Source: Roseovarius sp.
Lineage (GTDB): Bacteria > Pseudomonadota > Alphaproteobacteria > Rhodobacterales > Rhodobacteraceae
Reading direction: 5' to 3'
DNA length: 64,000 nt
Assembly (NCBI GenBank): GCA_021775255.1
Contig: JAJFIA010000021.1
Span: 186,001-250,000, forward strand
Positions 61,288 through 64,000 of this stretch are shown here, one piece after another (the first letter of the stretch is position 1; each line of letters opens with the position of its first letter). The notes beneath the pieces were generated by a model, which ran no database searches, was not told the DNA's origin, and saw only the letters and a program-made list of their open reading frames with translations. The position numbers were made by a program, and so were the translations under genes.

Positions 61288-62072
61288 CAGCGTATCTGTG
61301 TGGTTGCGCCAAGCATCTGGTCGGCGGCCGAGATGACTTTGGCATTGAGCTCATAGCCGCGCTGGGCCTCGATCAGTTCGGTAATCTCCCGCACCGGATC
61401 AACCGAGCTGTCTTCGAGATAGCCCTGCCGCAAGGTGCCAAGCCCATCCTCACCGGGATTTGAGGTGATCGGCGGGCCCGAGGCCTCGGTTTCGGTGAAA
61501 AGATTGCCGCCGATGGCCTCAAGCCCCTTGGGATTGGTAAATCCGGTGAGGTTCAACTGCCCCAGAGACTGCGCCTGGGCGGTATTTTGAAAGAATGCAA
61601 ATACCTCACCTTCGGGATTGATTGATATGCTGCGCGCATCATCGGGAATGGTAATCTCCGGCTCAACTGGAAAGCCATCGGATGTTACAATCAGACCGTC
61701 GGCCGAGCGTTTCAGGGCCCCGTCACGGGTATAGCCCGCGTTGCCCGAAGGCAGGGTTACTTCGATATAGCCCTTACCTTCAATCGCCAAATCAAGATCA
61801 GAATTGGTGGCCGAAAGGGGCCCTTGCGCCAGATTGACGGAAACCGCGGCGGGCCGCACCCCAAGGCCAAGCTGCACCCCGGTGGGCAAGACCGTGCCAT
61901 CGGCGGCATTCACCGTGCCCGCGCGGGTCAATTGCTGGTAATGCAGATCGGAAAATTCGGCCCGCCTGGCGTTATAGCCGGTGGTCGACATATTCGCGAG
62001 ATTGTTCGAGATGGTCTCAACCCGCATTTGCTGGGCGGCCATTCCGGTAGCGGCGATTTTCAGTGCTCGCAT
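61287..62072 (-). CDS. flgG: FlgG, distal rod protein
   Basis: A 261-residue rod protein. The N-terminal 'ALKIAATGMAAQQMRVETISNNLANMSTTGYNARRAEF' is the rod/hook signature, and the C-terminal 'GYLEDSSVDPVREITELIEAQRGYELNAKVISAADQML' the coiled-coil end. I start at ATG 62072, because AAGGAG is 8 nt upstream; the TTG two codons earlier is too close to it. Confidence 0.96.
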   Translation of the reverse strand: MRALKIAATGMAAQQMRVETISNNLANMSTTGYNARRAEFSDLHYQQLTRAGTVNAADGTVLPTGVQLGLGVRPAAVSVNLAQGPLSATNSDLDLAIEGKGYIEVTLPSGNAGYTRDGALKRSADGLIVTSDGFPVEPEITIPDDARSISINPEGEVFAFFQNTAQAQSLGQLNLTGFTNPKGLEAIGGNLFTETEASGPPITSNPGEDGLGTLRQGYLEDSSVDPVREITELIEAQRGYELNAKVISAADQMLGATTQIR

Positions 62073-62088
62073 TCTCAAATCTCCTTGG

Positions 62089-62802
62089 TTAACGGGTTAT
62101 GCTATCGAGCGCCTTCAAAATGCGCTGATTTTCGGAATCGAGAAAGCTTTGGCCAAGTTCATAGGCGCGCTGGACCTCGATCATGCGGGCAATCTGGCCC
62201 ACCGGATCAACATTCGCGCCCTCGAGAAACCCTTGCAGGATACGGCCATCAAGCACAGGCTCAAACTCACCCTCGGTGCGAAACATCACGCCGTCTTCGC
62301 GGATCAGATCAAGCTTATCAATCGGTTTGACCAACCCGATCTGGGTTAATGGGCGGCCATTGGCGCTTACGGTGCCATCCGCGGATACGCCCACTTCACC
62401 GGCATCCGGCGGAATGAAAACCGGGGCACCACCCGCATCAAGCACGCGAAAACCGTCATTGGTTACCAGATCGCCCTCGGCCGATACGGCAAAATTGCCT
62501 GCCCGGGTCAGGCGCTCACCGGCAGGTGTTTCAATCAGGAAAAACCCATCGCCCTCAATGGCGAAATCAAGTGTGCCCGCAGTTTGGGTCAGCGCCCCCT
62601 GGGTCAGGGAGGTATTGCGGATATTCGCCGTTGCCATCGAAAGCGAATCCCCGCCCTCAATACGTTTGACATATTCCCCAAAAACCAGCCCCTCCTGCCG
62701 GAAACCGGTGGTGGCGGCATTGGCGATATTATTGGCAACAACCTGCATTTCACGCATCAAACCTGTCTGCCGGGTGAGCGTTGTATAGCCAGCATTTTCC
62801 AT
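62089..62802 (-). CDS. flgF: FlgF, proximal rod protein
   Basis: A 237-residue rod protein: 'AGYTTLTRQTGLMREMQVVANNIANAATTGFRQEGLVFGEYV' at the N-terminus and 'GFLEGANVDPVGQIARMIEVQRAYELGQSFLDSENQRI' at the C-terminus. The GGAGG of its ribosome binding site lies within the last codons of fliQ, so the two genes are coupled. Confidence 0.96.
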   Translation of the reverse strand: MENAGYTTLTRQTGLMREMQVVANNIANAATTGFRQEGLVFGEYVKRIEGGDSLSMATANIRNTSLTQGALTQTAGTLDFAIEGDGFFLIETPAGERLTRAGNFAVSAEGDLVTNDGFRVLDAGGAPVFIPPDAGEVGVSADGTVSANGRPLTQIGLVKPIDKLDLIREDGVMFRTEGEFEPVLDGRILQGFLEGANVDPVGQIARMIEVQRAYELGQSFLDSENQRILKALDSITR

Positions 62803-62803
62803 C

Positions 62804-63073
62804 TCAGCCTCCTATGATCAGCGGGATCAGACGATCCTGAAAGAACGCCACCAGCGTCTTTGTCATGAAGCCCATCGACAGCCAGAAAACAAAGATGATC
62901 GCCGCCAGTTTGGGCACAAATGTAAGCGTCAGTTCCTGAATTGAGGTCAGCGCCTGGAACAACCCGACCGAAAGCCCGGCCAGCAGCGCCACCGTCAAAA
63001 TCGGCAGGGATATGATCGTTGCTACCCACATCCCCTGTCGCATCGTGTCAAAGAAAACCACTTCATCCAGCAT
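62804..63073 (-). CDS. fliQ: FliQ, flagellar export-gate protein
   Basis: An 89-residue membrane protein of the type III export gate with two hydrophobic segments ('GMWVATIISLPILTVALLAGLSVGLFQ' and 'LAAIIFVFWLSMGFMTKTLVAFF'). 'ALTSIQELTLTFVPKL' between them is the family signature. Its place between fliE and flgF, away from fliP and fliR, is characteristic of Rhodobacterales. Confidence 0.95.
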   Translation of the reverse strand: MLDEVVFFDTMRQGMWVATIISLPILTVALLAGLSVGLFQALTSIQELTLTFVPKLAAIIFVFWLSMGFMTKTLVAFFQDRLIPLIIGG

Positions 63074-63076
63074 GGC

Positions 63077-63367
63077 TTACACCGGCATCCGCAGGATTTC
63101 CTGATACGCCTCGACCACCCGGTCGCGCACCGTGATAGCGGCCTCAACCGCCAGTTCCGTTTGCGCCAGCGCCTGCACCAGCGCATGCGGATCAGCCTCG
63201 CCAACCATCGCCGCTTTGGCGGTGGCTTCGCCCTCTTGCAAGGTTGCGGCGAAATCGCGGGCAAGCCCGGCAAATGCCGCACCCGCACCGCCTTGACCGG
63301 CATTCGGCTCGGTCGCGGGGCGGGCGGCTGCGTATCTCTGGGCTGCGCCCAATGCGTTAATATCCAT
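63077..63367 (-). CDS. fliE: FliE, MS-ring/rod junction protein
   Basis: A 96-residue FliE connecting the MS ring with the rod. 'FAGLARDFAATLQEGEATAKAAMVGEADPHALVQALAQTELAVEAAITVRDRVVEAYQEILRMPV' is the diagnostic C-terminal two thirds. It lies 3 bp before fliQ and 12 bp after flgC. Confidence 0.94.
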   Translation of the reverse strand: MDINALGAAQRYAAARPATEPNAGQGGAGAAFAGLARDFAATLQEGEATAKAAMVGEADPHALVQALAQTELAVEAAITVRDRVVEAYQEILRMPV

Positions 63368-63379
63368 TCTGGATCTCCT

Positions 63380-63772
63380 TTAACGTCGTAAAAGCTCCAT
63401 CAGGCTGGCCGACATTTGCCGGGCCTGATCAAACATTTTGAGGTTCGCCTCATAACTGCGCTGCGCTTCGCGCGAATCCGCAATTTCAATGACAAGATCA
63501 ACATTCGATCCGTCGTAATATCCGGCTCCATCGGCCAAAGGACTGCTCGGATCATAGATCTTTGCCAGCTCACTCCGGTCAAGGTGCACGCGGCCGGTTT
63601 CCACCTTGCCAACAGAGCCGCCTGCACCGAATTCTGTCTCAAAGCTTATGGTTTTGCGCCGGTAGCCGGGGGTGTCGGCATTGGCAATATTTTCCGATAC
63701 ATGCCGCAGCCTTTGGGCCTGTGCCTTCAGGCCACTGGCGGAAACCGATAACGCTTTCATAAATTCGCTCAT
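63380..63772 (-). CDS. flgC: FlgC, proximal rod protein
   Basis: A 130-residue rod protein: 'ALSVSASGLKAQAQRLRHVSENIANADTPGYRRKTISFE' at the N-terminus and 'VDLVIEIADSREAQRSYEANLKMFDQARQMSASLMELL' at the C-terminus, the usual FlgC ends. It follows flgB by 15 bp. Confidence 0.96.
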   Translation of the reverse strand: MSEFMKALSVSASGLKAQAQRLRHVSENIANADTPGYRRKTISFETEFGAGGSVGKVETGRVHLDRSELAKIYDPSSPLADGAGYYDGSNVDLVIEIADSREAQRSYEANLKMFDQARQMSASLMELLRR

Positions 63773-63787
63773 GTCGATGATCCTTTC

Positions 63788-64000
63788 TCAGCGCGAGATT
63801 GCGGTGCGTAAAATGGTGAGCGAGGATTTATAGATCGCCAGCGCCATGTCATGCTGACGCTTCACATCCACAGCCTTGATCATCTCTTCTTCCAACGACA
63901 CCGAATTGCCGTTTGGATCAGCCAGCGCATCGCGAGTTTCAGACACATCAAATTGTAATGAATTGTTGGTGCCATTGAGATGACCGGCGCGCGTGGCTTT
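63788..64000 (-). CDS. flgB: FlgB, rod protein (5' end outside window)
   Basis: The last 70 codons of flgB are visible. They read 'ATRAGHLNGTNNSLQFDVSETRDALADPNGNSVSLEEEM' then 'IKAVDVKRQHDMALAIYKSSLTILRTAISR', where NxVxLExEM and the YxxxLxxLRxAI end are typical of FlgB. The start and the promoter of this flagellar operon lie beyond the right edge. Confidence 0.93.
   Translation of the reverse strand, partial: KATRAGHLNGTNNSLQFDVSETRDALADPNGNSVSLEEEMIKAVDVKRQHDMALAIYKSSLTILRTAISR

Noticed and set aside
1-64000. tRNA genes, CRISPR arrays, insertion sequences or prophage genes
   Set aside because: None recognised by reading; no cloverleaf, regularly spaced repeats, transposase or integrase were seen. 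A tRNAscan and IS search would be decisive.

Overview
The window looks like a chromosomal segment of a marine alphaproteobacterium of the order Rhodobacterales (Roseobacter-type). Several things point there: the flagellar gene order flgB-flgC-fliE-fliQ-flgF-flgG-flgA-flgH-fliL, an lptC-lptA-lptB-hpf-ptsN string without rpoN, DUF1127 and YjbF/YjbH proteins, paired GcvT-domain FAD oxidoreductases of the dimethylglycine dehydrogenase type, and a Sit/Mnt-type metal ABC operon. The DNA is moderately GC-rich by eye and mostly densely coded. This is judged from protein families alone; no search was run.

Layout. 1-3.1 kb (+): lipopolysaccharide export genes (lptC partial, lptA, lptB), then ribosome hibernation factor hpf behind a structured leader, and ptsN. 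3.1-11.3 kb (-): a surface-glycan block (kdsB, galU, galE, two duplicated glycosyltransferases, a core-2/I-branching-type glycosyltransferase, a two-domain sulfotransferase). 11.3-15.4 kb: enoyl-CoA hydratase and mutM (-), divergent from ubiE-ubiB (+). 15.4-18.9 kb: a YjbH/YjbF exopolysaccharide pair facing two nearly identical small secreted proteins. 19.4-31.6 kb: a CorC-type protein; an ArsR-type regulator divergent from a deacylase/dehydratase pair; two divergent DMGDH-like enzymes; a MocA-like nucleotidyltransferase; ispE; and a TPR protein. 31.8-39.5 kb: a CMD-family protein, gatC-gatA, an excalibur-type lipoprotein, an AmpD-like amidase, the RNase P RNA, rpmG, a secreted HExxH protein, a Bax-inhibitor-1-family membrane protein and a DUF1127 protein. 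39.6-49.7 kb is more accessory: LysR, quinone reductase, a palindrome-rich spacer, CARDB, GNAT, GST/MarR, a dead LysE exporter, XRE, hisN, an amidohydrolase, CAP, a metal-motif lipoprotein and a hydantoinase remnant. 49.7-64 kb: a beta-barrel protein, 5-oxoprolinase, a DUF442/DgoK-like pair, the metal ABC operon, and the flagellar rod/export operon running off the right edge.

The most unusual signal is at 41.43-41.85 kb. Two elements of 115 and 116 bp share one architecture (TAAA, a 42-43 nt hairpin, a 22 nt linker, a 43 nt hairpin, TTTA) while their arms and linkers differ in sequence. Only the terminal GCGTTTC/GAAACGC motif is kept. A single related hairpin lies at 49.54 kb. Other signals worth checking are a 90-bp identical segment in the two small secreted genes, a pair of CGACA-N5-TGTCG operators exactly 42 bp apart between the two DMGDH-like genes, and a metal-operon promoter whose spacer is filled by a Fur/Mur-like box.
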